64,000 nt of DNA from Shewanella loihica PV-4 (GTDB taxonomy: Bacteria > Pseudomonadota > Gammaproteobacteria > Enterobacterales > Shewanellaceae): NCBI RefSeq assembly GCF_000016065.1, contig NC_009092.1, positions 3,596,001 to 3,660,000 on the forward strand, in the 5' to 3' direction. Positions within the stretch are counted from its first letter, which is position 1. Each line of letters starts with the position of its first letter. The translations under genes were made by a program, and so were the position numbers. Shown in pieces: positions 8,337-17,165 of the stretch. A model generated the notes under the pieces. The model ran no database searches. It had not been told where the DNA came from and saw only the letters and a program-made list of their open reading frames with translations.

Positions 8337-9905
8337 TTAAGGCAGCAGCTGGTTCTTCTGCCCCGTCTTGTGTTCATACATCAGGCTGTCGGCCCGCTCT
8401 ATGATGCTGTCCACATCGTCGGTCTCATGCAGCAGCTGGGTGCAGCCGAAGCTCAGGCTCCACTCCTTACCCGTCTTGCCAAGCCCCATGACGCCATAGG
8501 CGGCCTGGATCCGCTCCATGATCTCGCTGGCGCAGCTGCCGTCGCAGTCCACGAAGACGATGAGAAACTCATCGCCGCCGATGCGGGCAGCAAAGTCACC
8601 GTCGCGGATCGACATGTTGATCACGCTAGCCACGCCCTTGAGCAGATCGTCCCCCGCCTCATGACCGTGCAGATCATTAGTCTTCTTCAGATCGTTCACG
8701 TCGATAAAGCTCACCGCCAGCTGCGCCTTTTGACGTCGGCTGCGGCTGATGCTCTTGCCCAGATACTCTATGATGGCGCTGCGGTTATACAGGCCAGTCA
8801 GGGCATCGTGGCGGGCATCGAAGGTAAGCTGACTAAACAGGCGCTGCTGCTCAACCTGAGCGCCAGCCAATTTATAAGCCAGGAAGATAAACATGGGTGA
8901 CACCAATAAAAAGGCGATGAGAGCACTATTAGTCAGATTTTGCTGAGCAGCCTCAATCGTACTCTCGGGCACAAACATCACCAGGTAGGCGCTCTCCCTA
9001 TTCACTATATTAAACAGCGAATGGGGCGCAAGCTTGAAGCGGCTGAAATAGTACTCGCCATCGTCCGTCACCACCTTGCCCAGCTCCGACTGCTGCATGC
9101 GTCGCCAGGCTGTAGGGTAGTCACTGTCAAAGCCCAGCTGCTCACGTTCGGGGAACATGAAACGCCACTCCTTGTCCGGCTGATCACCCTTGAGATAGAA
9201 ACCTTTGTGATTCAGCAGATAGACCCTGTCACCCTCATGCACATTCAGATCGTCGATGATCTGCAAAAGATCTTTGCCCTTATAATTGATCACCCCGGCG
9301 CCGATAAAATCCCCCGCCATGCTGTAGATGGGCGTGGCGAAACGTATGGTGGGCTTAAGAGGCTGCTCCACCTCTCCATGCTCCACATTGAGATCGAACG
9401 GCGAGGCGTAGATCTCTTCGGGTTTGAGCCCGGCAAGCTCACGGAAATAGTAGCGGTCCGCCTTATTCTGCAACGCCTCGTCCGGCACCAATTGGAGGCT
9501 GTTATCCCGCAGCTGATCGATACGGATCACCTCATCGCCCCTGTCATCAAGCAGGCGGATCTGATCGTAATGTTTATAGAGATTACCTATCTGGAACATC
9601 AGCGAGGTGAGATAGCGCTTAGCCTTAGGATCTTTATCCTCCAGGGTCGAGACGGCCAGTTCACTGTGAGCATAATAGGCCAAGTCAGTGCCGACGATAT
9701 TGAGTTCTGTGAGTAGGCTAGCCTGCATGTTGCCAAGCTCGGCATATTGGCGCATCTCACGTTCGCGGGAGATATTGCTGCTAGTCATCAGATAGACAAT
9801 TGACAATACGGCAGACAGGAACAGCAGGAGCAGCAACGAATAGAGCATGCTCTTCTTGTATTTAGCGTAGGTCAGCTTAGCTTCCTGAGGGGCATCTCTA
9901 TCCAT
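8337..9905 (-). CDS. Membrane diguanylate cyclase with periplasmic sensor domain
   Basis: 522 residues. A transmembrane helix (about 19-40) and a second one (about 328-346) bracket a periplasmic region of about 285 residues that looks like a Cache sensor (IRLLDDRGDEVIRID, then FATPIYSMAGDFIGAGVINY). The GGDEF domain follows: DALTGLYNR, DVNDLKKTNDLHGHEAGD and an intact active site GGDEF at 443-447. The RxxD inhibitory site (R434-D437) sits five residues before it, so product inhibition by c-di-GMP is likely. It makes c-di-GMP from two GTP in response to an unknown external signal. No EAL domain. Confidence 0.93.
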   Translation of the reverse strand: MDRDAPQEAKLTYAKYKKSMLYSLLLLLFLSAVLSIVYLMTSSNISREREMRQYAELGNMQASLLTELNIVGTDLAYYAHSELAVSTLEDKDPKAKRYLTSLMFQIGNLYKHYDQIRLLDDRGDEVIRIDQLRDNSLQLVPDEALQNKADRYYFRELAGLKPEEIYASPFDLNVEHGEVEQPLKPTIRFATPIYSMAGDFIGAGVINYKGKDLLQIIDDLNVHEGDRVYLLNHKGFYLKGDQPDKEWRFMFPEREQLGFDSDYPTAWRRMQQSELGKVVTDDGEYYFSRFKLAPHSLFNIVNRESAYLVMFVPESTIEAAQQNLTNSALIAFLLVSPMFIFLAYKLAGAQVEQQRLFSQLTFDARHDALTGLYNRSAIIEYLGKSISRSRRQKAQLAVSFIDVNDLKKTNDLHGHEAGDDLLKGVASVINMSIRDGDFAARIGGDEFLIVFVDCDGSCASEIMERIQAAYGVMGLGKTGKEWSLSFGCTQLLHETDDVDSIIERADSLMYEHKTGQKNQLLP

Positions 9906-10126
9906 AACGGCGATATATTTTACTCATCCAGATTAATCAAGATGGCCAGCTAAATGGCCCATTTTCGGCATAGTATAAATTACCTTGCCTTTCAAAACCT
10001 TAACCTTGTACCAAAAACTAACTATTAAATTAAGCTTTTGCTAACTATATATAAGAATCGAACAATTAGCCGAAATGGCCTTGAGCTAGATAACGTTAAG
10101 GTAACGGTAAGGACAAATTGGCAGGC

Positions 10127-10423
10127 TTAATTGTCCCGATTTTCGGCTTCGCGCTTAACCAGGATAAAGGTGAGGTACATCTTAGTGGGCAGTGAGAGCA
10201 CCATGCCGAAGGCCACACAGACGGCGCTGATGATAATGCCGGTCACCCCCATGGCCTCCATGGTTTCACTAAAGTTGTGCAGATAGATCCCCAGCAAAAT
10301 CAGGCAAAGCCCGATGACGATACAGGTCTTTAGCAGCCGAATCAGCTTAGCATCCGCCTCCTTAGCTTCTGTCACTCGAGCCTCCTCTGGCCGCACATCT
10401 AAACTGCCTAATATACTGACCAC
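10127..10423 (-). CDS. Small inner-membrane protein with two predicted helices
   Basis: 98 residues with a charged N-terminal third (RPEEARVTEAKEADAK), then two transmembrane helices (about 32-48 and 60-80) and a short charged tail ending ENRDN. I do not recognise a family. The start would be GTG at 10423 without a clear ribosome-binding site; an inverted repeat CCACTT-AAGTGG at 10420-10438 overlaps this start, so the true start is uncertain. It lies between the diguanylate cyclase and the amidotransferase genes on the same strand with gaps of over 100 bp on both sides. Confidence 0.6.
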   Translation of the reverse strand: MVSILGSLDVRPEEARVTEAKEADAKLIRLLKTCIVIGLCLILLGIYLHNFSETMEAMGVTGIIISAVCVAFGMVLSLPTKMYLTFILVKREAENRDN

Positions 10424-10538
10424 TTATGAAAGAAGTGGCATTGATTCAGATCAATTGGCTATCTCAAGGGAACTGCGGAAGCCTTTCTCTAGGCCTCTAG
10501 CCGCTGGGCACACAGAGGATAGAGCGACATCTGACCCA

Positions 10539-11366
10539 TCATAAGAAGGTTTCGCTACTCACCTGATTCGCTTCTATGGTCGCAAAGGTGTTGGCTGGGA
10601 TAGGTTTCCACTTATCACTGGCCTTATCCAAAGGTTCCGAAACCACAACAATACTTCCCTGTGGCATCAGCTCAAATTGATCATCAAAATCTTGGATGCA
10701 CTCGGTATCCGACGAGTAAAACTGGGTCATCGCCTCCTCATTATGGGAAAACCTTAGGGTATAGAGCCTGTCACCATCGGAGAGTGCACAAGATAGATTC
10801 AACACTCCCTTAGGATTAACCCGCTCCAGGGCCTGCAGCACTCGCTCGACCATTTTTTGCAGCGCCAACTTAGGGTTTTCTTGCAAACCATAGGTGAGAG
10901 CCAACATAAAAAAAGTCTCACTGTCGGTAGTCCCCCTCAGATAGGGATACAACTCGGGTGCGATATCCAGCTGGAGTTCTCGGCGGATCTTCTCAAAATC
11001 GCTGACATGACCATTGTGCTGAAACAGCCAGTTTTTAAATTGAAACGGGTGACAGTTAGTGCGTTGCACATCGCCAGTGGTAGTGGCCCGAATGTGGGCA
11101 AAGAAAATATGCGACTCCACCTGATGGCAAAGATTTTTCAGATTCTCATCATGCCAGGCGGGTTTATCATCGCGAAACACGCCTGGCTCGGCACGTCTGT
11201 TATACCAGCCGATCCCAAAACCATCGCCATTGGTGCTGAGCAATACGCCCGCAGGGCTAATGTTCAACTCACTGTTTAGACTCTGCGCCACTAGCGAGTG
11301 ACTCGGCTGTGTCACTAAGGTATCCAAAAAAATGGGGCGCCCCGAATAGGCTAGCCATCGGCACAT
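10539..11366 (-). CDS. Class II glutamine amidotransferase (YafJ-like)
   Basis: 275 residues beginning MCRW, so Cys2 becomes the N-terminal nucleophile of an Ntn-type glutaminase. Family features visible: NGDGFGIGWY, HIRATTTG, NCHPF, LFQHNGHVSDF and RGTTDSETFF. Such enzymes hydrolyse glutamine and usually pass ammonia to a partner; the natural substrate of YafJ relatives is unknown. The start overlaps the end of the RimK-like gene by 16 bp and its GGGAGGAAG ribosome-binding site lies inside that gene, so the two are translationally coupled. Pairing with an ATP-grasp ligase suggests joint action, an inference. Confidence 0.93.
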   Translation of the reverse strand: MCRWLAYSGRPIFLDTLVTQPSHSLVAQSLNSELNISPAGVLLSTNGDGFGIGWYNRRAEPGVFRDDKPAWHDENLKNLCHQVESHIFFAHIRATTTGDVQRTNCHPFQFKNWLFQHNGHVSDFEKIRRELQLDIAPELYPYLRGTTDSETFFMLALTYGLQENPKLALQKMVERVLQALERVNPKGVLNLSCALSDGDRLYTLRFSHNEEAMTQFYSSDTECIQDFDDQFELMPQGSIVVVSEPLDKASDKWKPIPANTFATIEANQVSSETFL

Positions 11367-12304
11367 AGCAGATCTTCCTCCCGTCGCACCCGGCTAGCCA
11401 TTAACCTCTGATGTCGATAGAAGCCCTTGGCCTCACTCAGGGTATAGTCGATGATGGCGGCGGCAATATTACAGTTAGTCACGGTTTCCAGGCCCTGTTT
11501 ACCGGTAAAGTCGGGGGAGACATTGATCTCCAGCAGCAGAGGCCCACGAGAAGAACGCACAAAGTCGACGCCAGCAATATTGACGCCTATGCTTTGGGTC
11601 GCCCTTAACACCACCTGCTCCTCTTCTGGTGTCAACTGCACGGCGGCCGAGTGAGCACCGAGAGAGACATTGGCTCTAAAATCATCGTCCTGGGACTCCC
11701 TCTGCATCGCGGAAACCACCCTATCCCCCACCACAAACGCACGAATATCTTGCCCAGCAGCCTCGGCTATAAACTCCTGTATTTGATAGCTAACCCCTGC
11801 CAGAGAGAAGGTCTTACATAGGTTATCGACCTCCTTTTTAGTTTTAGCTAAAAATACTCCAGTACCCTCGGTGCTCTCGATCAACTTTACCACCAGCGGC
11901 AACTTTAGATGGCCGACCAGCGTCTCTAAATATTCTGGGGTATAGGCAATGGCAGTCGCCGGAAATGGCAAGTCCTTACTCAAGAGATATTGCAAACACT
12001 TAAGCTTGTCCCGACCCAGGCGCAGGGCCTCTGGCGATTCGCTGACATAGATCCCGGCACAGATAAATTGCTGCAAGATATTGATACCGAAATCGGTATA
12101 GGAAACATTTAATCTGGGGATCACAATATCGAATTGATTCGTAATAACTTCATTTTGATAGTAAATTTCTGGATTACTGGGGAGCAACTCAATACTAATT
12201 TGGCGCAGATCGAGCAGAAAGGCGTCATGTCCCTTGGCGCGAGCTACTTCAACCAATCTGTTGTCATCGTCGACCTGATTAGTTGTCAGGATAGCTATTT
12301 TCAT
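11351..12304 (-). CDS. RimK-like ATP-grasp ligase
   Basis: 317 residues of the ATP-grasp superfamily, RimK type, which form amide bonds by an acyl-phosphate intermediate, typically adding glutamate to a carboxylate. Seen: N-terminal preATP-grasp (MKIAILTTN, RLNVSYTDFG), then LGRDKLKCLQ, PLVVKLIESTEGTGVFL for nucleotide binding, GQDIRAFVVGDRV, and the metal-binding EINVSPDF near 260. The length is close to RimK (about 300). It is the first gene of a two-gene unit with the amidotransferase and is divergent from the asparagine-synthase-like gene 200 bp away. Role in the same osmolyte or peptide pathway is inferred. Confidence 0.9.
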   Translation of the reverse strand: MKIAILTTNQVDDDNRLVEVARAKGHDAFLLDLRQISIELLPSNPEIYYQNEVITNQFDIVIPRLNVSYTDFGINILQQFICAGIYVSESPEALRLGRDKLKCLQYLLSKDLPFPATAIAYTPEYLETLVGHLKLPLVVKLIESTEGTGVFLAKTKKEVDNLCKTFSLAGVSYQIQEFIAEAAGQDIRAFVVGDRVVSAMQRESQDDDFRANVSLGAHSAAVQLTPEEEQVVLRATQSIGVNIAGVDFVRSSRGPLLLEINVSPDFTGKQGLETVTNCNIAAAIIDYTLSEAKGFYRHQRLMASRVRREEDLLCADG

Positions 12305-12510
12305 AAGTCCTTCATTAATTGTTGAGTGAACAAATTTTTAACTTGTTTAAAAGTGTAGCAGCCTCTGCTCATATTGCCCCCGCCAATTTGCCCTCGGTAA
12401 GACAATAAAATGATTCGCCTCTTTTTCATTGATTTCACTTGAGAAGCCAGTGAGTTTCACTAAGGTAAATAGTTATAACTGATATTAAATTCGAGTTAGT
12501 AGGAGTGACT
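12305..12510. promoter_or_regulatory. Divergent promoter region of the ligase and amidotransferase units
   Basis: About 200 bp of AT-rich DNA between the divergently transcribed RimK-like and AsnO-like genes. It must carry both promoters; I see no clear operator. AGGAG at 12501-12505 serves the ATG at 12511. Confidence 0.55.
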
Positions 12511-14283
12511 ATGTGCGGGATTGCCGGAGAACTCTCTTTTACCACTAGCGCCAAGGTCGACCAAGTCGCCGCCATGCTGGATAAACTGGCGCCAAGGGGA
12601 CCAGACGGACAGGGCCTCTATAGCCTAGGACCATGCTGTCTGGGCCACAGGCGACTAAAGATCATCGACCTGAGTGAACATGGCGCCCAGCCTATGGTCG
12701 ACGCCGAACTCGGGCTTACCCTGGTATTCAACGGCTGTATCTACAACTACCGCGCATTACGGGCCGAACTGTCTGAGTTGGGCTACCACTTTTTCTCCCA
12801 CAGCGACAGCGAGGTAATACTCAAGGCCTATGCCCATTGGGGTCGCCAATGTGTCGAAAAATTCAATGGCATGTTTGCCTTTGCCATTCATGAGCGTGAT
12901 ACAGGACGGCTCTTTATCGCCAGAGACAGGTTGGGCATCAAGCCTCTCTACTACTTCAAAGATGGCCACAGTCTGGTATTTGCCTCCAGCTTACCCGCCC
13001 TCTTGCGTCATCCGGTCGCCGATACAGAGATAGACCCCCAGTCTCTCAACCACTATCTCTGTTTTCGCGCCATCGTCGGCGACAAAACCTTGTTTAAGCA
13101 GATCCATAAACTCGAGGCGGCACATTGGATGCTGGTGAGACCCGACGGCCAGGTTGACCACCAGTCCTACTGGCACCTCTCACCAGGCTCTAGCCTTGAG
13201 ACGGAAACCGAGGAGACCTGGTCTCAACAACTGGAACAGAAGCTGTTTGACAGCGCCAAGCGCCGTTTAGAAGCCGACGTACCTGTTGGAGTGCTCCTCT
13301 CCGGCGGCTTAGATTCATCATTGATCGTGGGCTTGTTGCACGAGCTGGGTCAAAAAGAGATCCATACCTTCTCTATCGGCTTTGATGATGTCGCAGACGA
13401 GCAAGGTAATGAATTCAAATACTCAGATCTGATCGCCGAGCATTACCAGACTCGACATCAAAAGATAGTGGTCAGTCATAGTGAGCTTATCTCTCATCTG
13501 CCCGACTGCGTGATGGCGATGTCTGAGCCCATGGTGTCTCACGATGTCATCGGCTTCTATCTGCTCTCTAAAACTGTTAGTCAACACGTCAAGGTGGTTC
13601 AGAGTGGCCAAGGGGCCGATGAGGTCTTTGGCGGTTATCACTGGTATCCTCCTATGGTCGACGCCACCGCGGAAGATGAGGCACAAACCTATCAAGACGC
13701 CTACTTCTCCTGGCAATATCCAGAATACCAGCAGCTGGTCGCCGAGCCGCTCCTCGATGGCGATCATGCAGGCGATTACGTACGGCGCTACTTCGCCCAT
13801 TGCCCGGCCGAAACTGCCATCGACAAGACCCTGATGTTGGATACTCGGGTGATGTTAGTCGACGACCCGGTTAAGCGGGTCGATAACATGACCATGGCCT
13901 TCGGGCTCGAAGCCAGAGTTCCCTTCTTAGACCATGAGCTGGTCGAACTGGCCAGTCGCATCCCCTTCGATCTCAAGCTCAAGGAGGGCGGCAAATACCT
14001 ACTCAAACAGGTCGCCAGACGCATCATCCCCCATCAGGTAATAGACAGACCTAAGGGCTACTTTCCTGTGCCCGGGCTGCGTAACATGCAGGGGCCTTAC
14101 CTGGCTCTCGCTAAAGAGGTCTTTGCCCGTCCACAGGCCAGAGCAAGGGGAATCTTCAATATGGACTATATCGACGCCATGCTCGCTAGCCCTGAGCAAC
14201 AACTCACTCGCTTCGGCTCACGTCTGTGGCAGGTGACACTCTTAGAACTCTGGCTGCAGCTTCATCTAGACCATGAAAGCTAG
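12511..14283 (+). CDS. asnO: N-acetylglutaminylglutamine amidotransferase (asparagine synthase family)
   Basis: 590 residues. The ATG at 12511 is chosen over a GTG two codons earlier because Cys2 of MCGIAG must be N-terminal and AGGAG lies five bases upstream. Residues 1-200 are the glutaminase domain (HRRLKIIDLS, NGCIYNYRAL, RDRLGIKPLYY). The synthetase domain has the pyrophosphate loop SGGLDSS at 264-270. Positions such as MSEPMVSHD, QSGQGADEVFGGYHWYP, LVDDPVKRVDNMTMAFGLEAR and PKGYFPVPGL match the family that makes the osmolyte N-acetylglutaminylglutamine amide in Pseudomonas and rhizobia, rather than ordinary AsnB. In those species the next gene is the acetyltransferase/ATP-grasp enzyme Ngg; it is absent here. 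Confidence 0.9.
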   Translation: MCGIAGELSFTTSAKVDQVAAMLDKLAPRGPDGQGLYSLGPCCLGHRRLKIIDLSEHGAQPMVDAELGLTLVFNGCIYNYRALRAELSELGYHFFSHSDSEVILKAYAHWGRQCVEKFNGMFAFAIHERDTGRLFIARDRLGIKPLYYFKDGHSLVFASSLPALLRHPVADTEIDPQSLNHYLCFRAIVGDKTLFKQIHKLEAAHWMLVRPDGQVDHQSYWHLSPGSSLETETEETWSQQLEQKLFDSAKRRLEADVPVGVLLSGGLDSSLIVGLLHELGQKEIHTFSIGFDDVADEQGNEFKYSDLIAEHYQTRHQKIVVSHSELISHLPDCVMAMSEPMVSHDVIGFYLLSKTVSQHVKVVQSGQGADEVFGGYHWYPPMVDATAEDEAQTYQDAYFSWQYPEYQQLVAEPLLDGDHAGDYVRRYFAHCPAETAIDKTLMLDTRVMLVDDPVKRVDNMTMAFGLEARVPFLDHELVELASRIPFDLKLKEGGKYLLKQVARRIIPHQVIDRPKGYFPVPGLRNMQGPYLALAKEVFARPQARARGIFNMDYIDAMLASPEQQLTRFGSRLWQVTLLELWLQLHLDHES

Positions 14284-14312
14284 CCTCTGGTCGACGCCAG
14301 CTGATGTGGCCC

Positions 14313-14882
14313 CTAGCAGGCTTGGATCGATAAAGGAGTCTCGGAGGCTATCAGCAGCGCGTCCAGCTCATGGGGCTGTGAGTGAAACCAGAAATCCAGC
14401 GCCTGGGGCTCGATAAGCAGCGGCATGCGATGATGATAGGGCGCGCAGCTAGTAACCGGCTTAGTGGTAAGGGTCACCAGCGCATGGCTGCCATCAATCT
14501 GAGGATAGAGGATTCCCGCCATCAAGAGCGGCTGTCCGTCACGGCCTTGAAACAGATACTTCTGCTTGGCGCCGCCTGCCTGCTGCCACTCATACCAACC
14601 GCTACAGGGCACCACAGCCCTATGCTGGGCAAAGGCCTGGGCAAAGGTGCGCTTCTGTCTCACCGTCTCGGCCTGGGCATTGATCATCAGCCGCTTGGCC
14701 CAATCAGGCTTAATCCCCCAGCTGGCATCCACCTGCTGCAGTGCGCCGCCGTCCAGCGCTATGGTCCCAAGTTGCTGGGTGGGCCTAAGGTCGTTATTGG
14801 TCTCGCTATGAAACTTGATCCCCAGCTGACCCGACACCCAGTCGCACAGGGGATCGCTTATCACGTTGAGTCGACCACACAT
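14313..14882 (-). CDS. HMCES/YedK-type SOS response-associated protein
   Basis: 189 residues from MCGRLN at 14882 (GAGGGA seven bases upstream; the upstream in-frame start would bury the catalytic Cys2). SRAP-domain proteins crosslink by Cys2 to abasic sites in single-stranded DNA and protect them. Family residues seen: N-terminal MCGR, RPTQQLGTIA, WGIKPDW, INAQAETV, PCSGWYEW with the conserved Glu, and PYHHRMPLL with the conserved His. Cytosolic, about the usual 190-220 residues. Convergent with asnO; a lone gene. Confidence 0.93.
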   Translation of the reverse strand: MCGRLNVISDPLCDWVSGQLGIKFHSETNNDLRPTQQLGTIALDGGALQQVDASWGIKPDWAKRLMINAQAETVRQKRTFAQAFAQHRAVVPCSGWYEWQQAGGAKQKYLFQGRDGQPLLMAGILYPQIDGSHALVTLTTKPVTSCAPYHHRMPLLIEPQALDFWFHSQPHELDALLIASETPLSIQAC

Positions 14883-15449
14883 AGTCCGTTCCCTCTTCAC
14901 CGAATGCTTTCAGCTGGTTTCTCCCCAATTTGAGCCGAGCCAAATGATTGGCTTGCCCTAAGGAGCAAAAAAGATAGGCTTCAAGCTAAATCACTCGGCC
15001 TGCGCTGTCCAATCTCGCTTTGGGCTAGGCTCTTTATACTGAATCTTAGCAGCGCTCTTAACGCCTCTCTTAACGCCGCTCTTAACATCAAGAGAAAATC
15101 TGCTTTGCCATTGCCGTTTCAGCGAAAGGTGCTAAGTCAGGATGTGGCGGGCAGATAATCTTCTAACCCACCCAGCTCCTATCTCTAAAACCATCCTCAC
15201 AACCTTCATCATTGCCTCTTTGCATCACCCCTTCATTCGTTCGGCAATACAGGCCACCAAGCCGAGACCTTAATGACAGCAATGTTAATCTTCTGTGATT
15301 AATCACACACTTAGGCTAATGCTTAGGTTTCTTTTCGCCGCGGCTATAGGTATAGTTTTTAACAAAAGTAACCCCAGTTCGTGGCGCATCGAATCTATCA
15401 CTCAGTCCAACTCGCGCCATGACACCTCAGCTCGGACACGGAAGAGATA
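14883..15449. other. Intergenic region with a 12-bp triplicate repeat
   Basis: About 570 bp between divergent genes with no convincing ORF. It contains three tandem 12-bp units (GCTCTTAACGCC at 15054, TCTCTTAACGCC at 15066, GCTCTTAACATC at 15078). The remainder should carry the promoter of the membrane-protein/PEGA operon; no clear sigma-70 hexamers were assigned. Confidence 0.5.
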
Positions 15450-17165
15450 ATGATAAAACTGATCATTCTTGGCTGTTTTGTGGCATGGATGTTTATTCGC
15501 AAGCTCAGCAAGTCTAAACCCGACTCGATTTGGCGACTCAAGCTAAGACGACTCGCCCGTTACCTGATGATAGGCGCCGCCTCTTGGTTTGTGGTGATCG
15601 CCTTCGGCTCGGTAAAATATCAGATCTACACAGACAAGACCTTTACCTACAAGAGCAAGGTACAAACCGTGTTCGCCTGGGAAGAGAACCGCCTGCTGCC
15701 CATCAAGGCACTGGCCAAGCCTGTACTGCTGTCGCTGGATTATCAGACCAGCTTCCCCATGAGCAAGGCCACAGAGAAATCCCTCAGCAAGCAGTTCCCC
15801 TACGCGCCGCGCTTTCAGGGAGTAAGCAAATTCTTAGGCACCTTGCTACTGCTCGTCTGGCTCACCGCCTACCTGTCTCGCCACCGCCATACCGATAAGC
15901 GCTGGCAGGAGGCCGTCAGCACAGACACCAAGGCAGGCTACCGCGACTTCTTAACCTGGGCACGCAGCAATCCCCTCAGACGTGCCCACTGCACCGGCTT
16001 TATCAAGAAGGCGGATGTCGCCATGCAGTCTATCGATCAGCGTGGGCGCCTGAAGCTCGAGATGTACCGCAAGGGCTGGGCCGAGCGAGGACTCAACGCC
16101 GAATTCCTCGACATGCTGCATAAGGTGATCAAGACGGGTCATTCACAGATCAGCGTAAAAGCCACGCACATGAACTGCACCAAACCGGTTAGCGACATAG
16201 ACATTAATTTGCTCGTCGGCGGCTGGAGTGGCTTAGACCCGCAGTATTTCATGCAACGTTACTACGCCAATCGCAAGGCGCGCGCCGAGCAGAAGGCCGA
16301 GCCCGATGCCTTTGAGGCTCAACTGCTCAAGACGCCGGAGCACCTGCGCTTCACCTACCCCGAGCCCCAGGTTGCCGGCAGAATCATCGAGAAACAGCTT
16401 GCCAGCGTGCTGAACCAGGGCAAGAAACGCTTCCTTGGCGACGAGCTGGTGCAGTTCACTCCACATAGCGACATAGGGTTTAAACAACCTGAAGTCAGCC
16501 TGGAGTTCACTTACATGCAGTCCCTCAACGAACAAAACGGTAAACGCTCATCCGGCGTATGGACTGGCGAACTCAGGCACGAGACCATTACCATGGGAGA
16601 TACCCAATATCCCGGCGGTAATATTCTCTGGCTGGTCTTTGGCCTGGTCTTCGAATGGCGTCTTGTGATAGACGGCGTCGAGGCAGCCAAGGGAGAATAT
16701 AGATGCTTCCCAGATGCCAACATCTGTAACGTTAGCCGACCCAGCAAACAAAAGATGCCGGAAAAAGCAGAGATCGAAAAAAATATCTTCGACGTGGTCG
16801 CCCTCTCCAACATCAGCTCCCTGTTTGCCCAGATGATGGGCATCAAGGAGGCGCAGATTAACGACCATACGATCGAGTTTAATAATCAGACCGCATTTGA
16901 GGTCAAACGCCAGACGGAGACTTCGAACCAACTAGCCCAGAAGCTCGAAGATGCCCTCAGAGGCGAGGCGCTCGATGAGCTGATCAAGAGCAGCGGTGAG
17001 GAGCTTTACAAGCAAAACAAAGAGATGGTCGATGCCATGATCCGCGACTATATCGTCAACCACGGCGATACCGATACAGTATTGATGATCATCGACCTAC
17101 TGGGCGATGCCGCCCCAGAACTGGCCGCAGGACTGCTGCAGATCATCGGAGGTTCAGATGAATAA
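15450..17165 (+). CDS. Large membrane protein of unknown function
   Basis: 571 residues. Hydrophobic helices at about 1-16, 37-57 and 127-143 are followed by a mainly soluble region of about 420 residues with one further hydrophobic patch (GNILWLVFGLVFEW, about residue 391). The C-terminus is helical and acidic (GDTDTVLMIIDLLGDAAPEL). I do not recognise a domain. Its last 8 bp overlap the start of the PEGA protein gene, so the two are an operon. A role in the cell envelope is inferred from topology and partner. Confidence 0.75.
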   Translation: MIKLIILGCFVAWMFIRKLSKSKPDSIWRLKLRRLARYLMIGAASWFVVIAFGSVKYQIYTDKTFTYKSKVQTVFAWEENRLLPIKALAKPVLLSLDYQTSFPMSKATEKSLSKQFPYAPRFQGVSKFLGTLLLLVWLTAYLSRHRHTDKRWQEAVSTDTKAGYRDFLTWARSNPLRRAHCTGFIKKADVAMQSIDQRGRLKLEMYRKGWAERGLNAEFLDMLHKVIKTGHSQISVKATHMNCTKPVSDIDINLLVGGWSGLDPQYFMQRYYANRKARAEQKAEPDAFEAQLLKTPEHLRFTYPEPQVAGRIIEKQLASVLNQGKKRFLGDELVQFTPHSDIGFKQPEVSLEFTYMQSLNEQNGKRSSGVWTGELRHETITMGDTQYPGGNILWLVFGLVFEWRLVIDGVEAAKGEYRCFPDANICNVSRPSKQKMPEKAEIEKNIFDVVALSNISSLFAQMMGIKEAQINDHTIEFNNQTAFEVKRQTETSNQLAQKLEDALRGEALDELIKSSGEELYKQNKEMVDAMIRDYIVNHGDTDTVLMIIDLLGDAAPELAAGLLQIIGGSDE

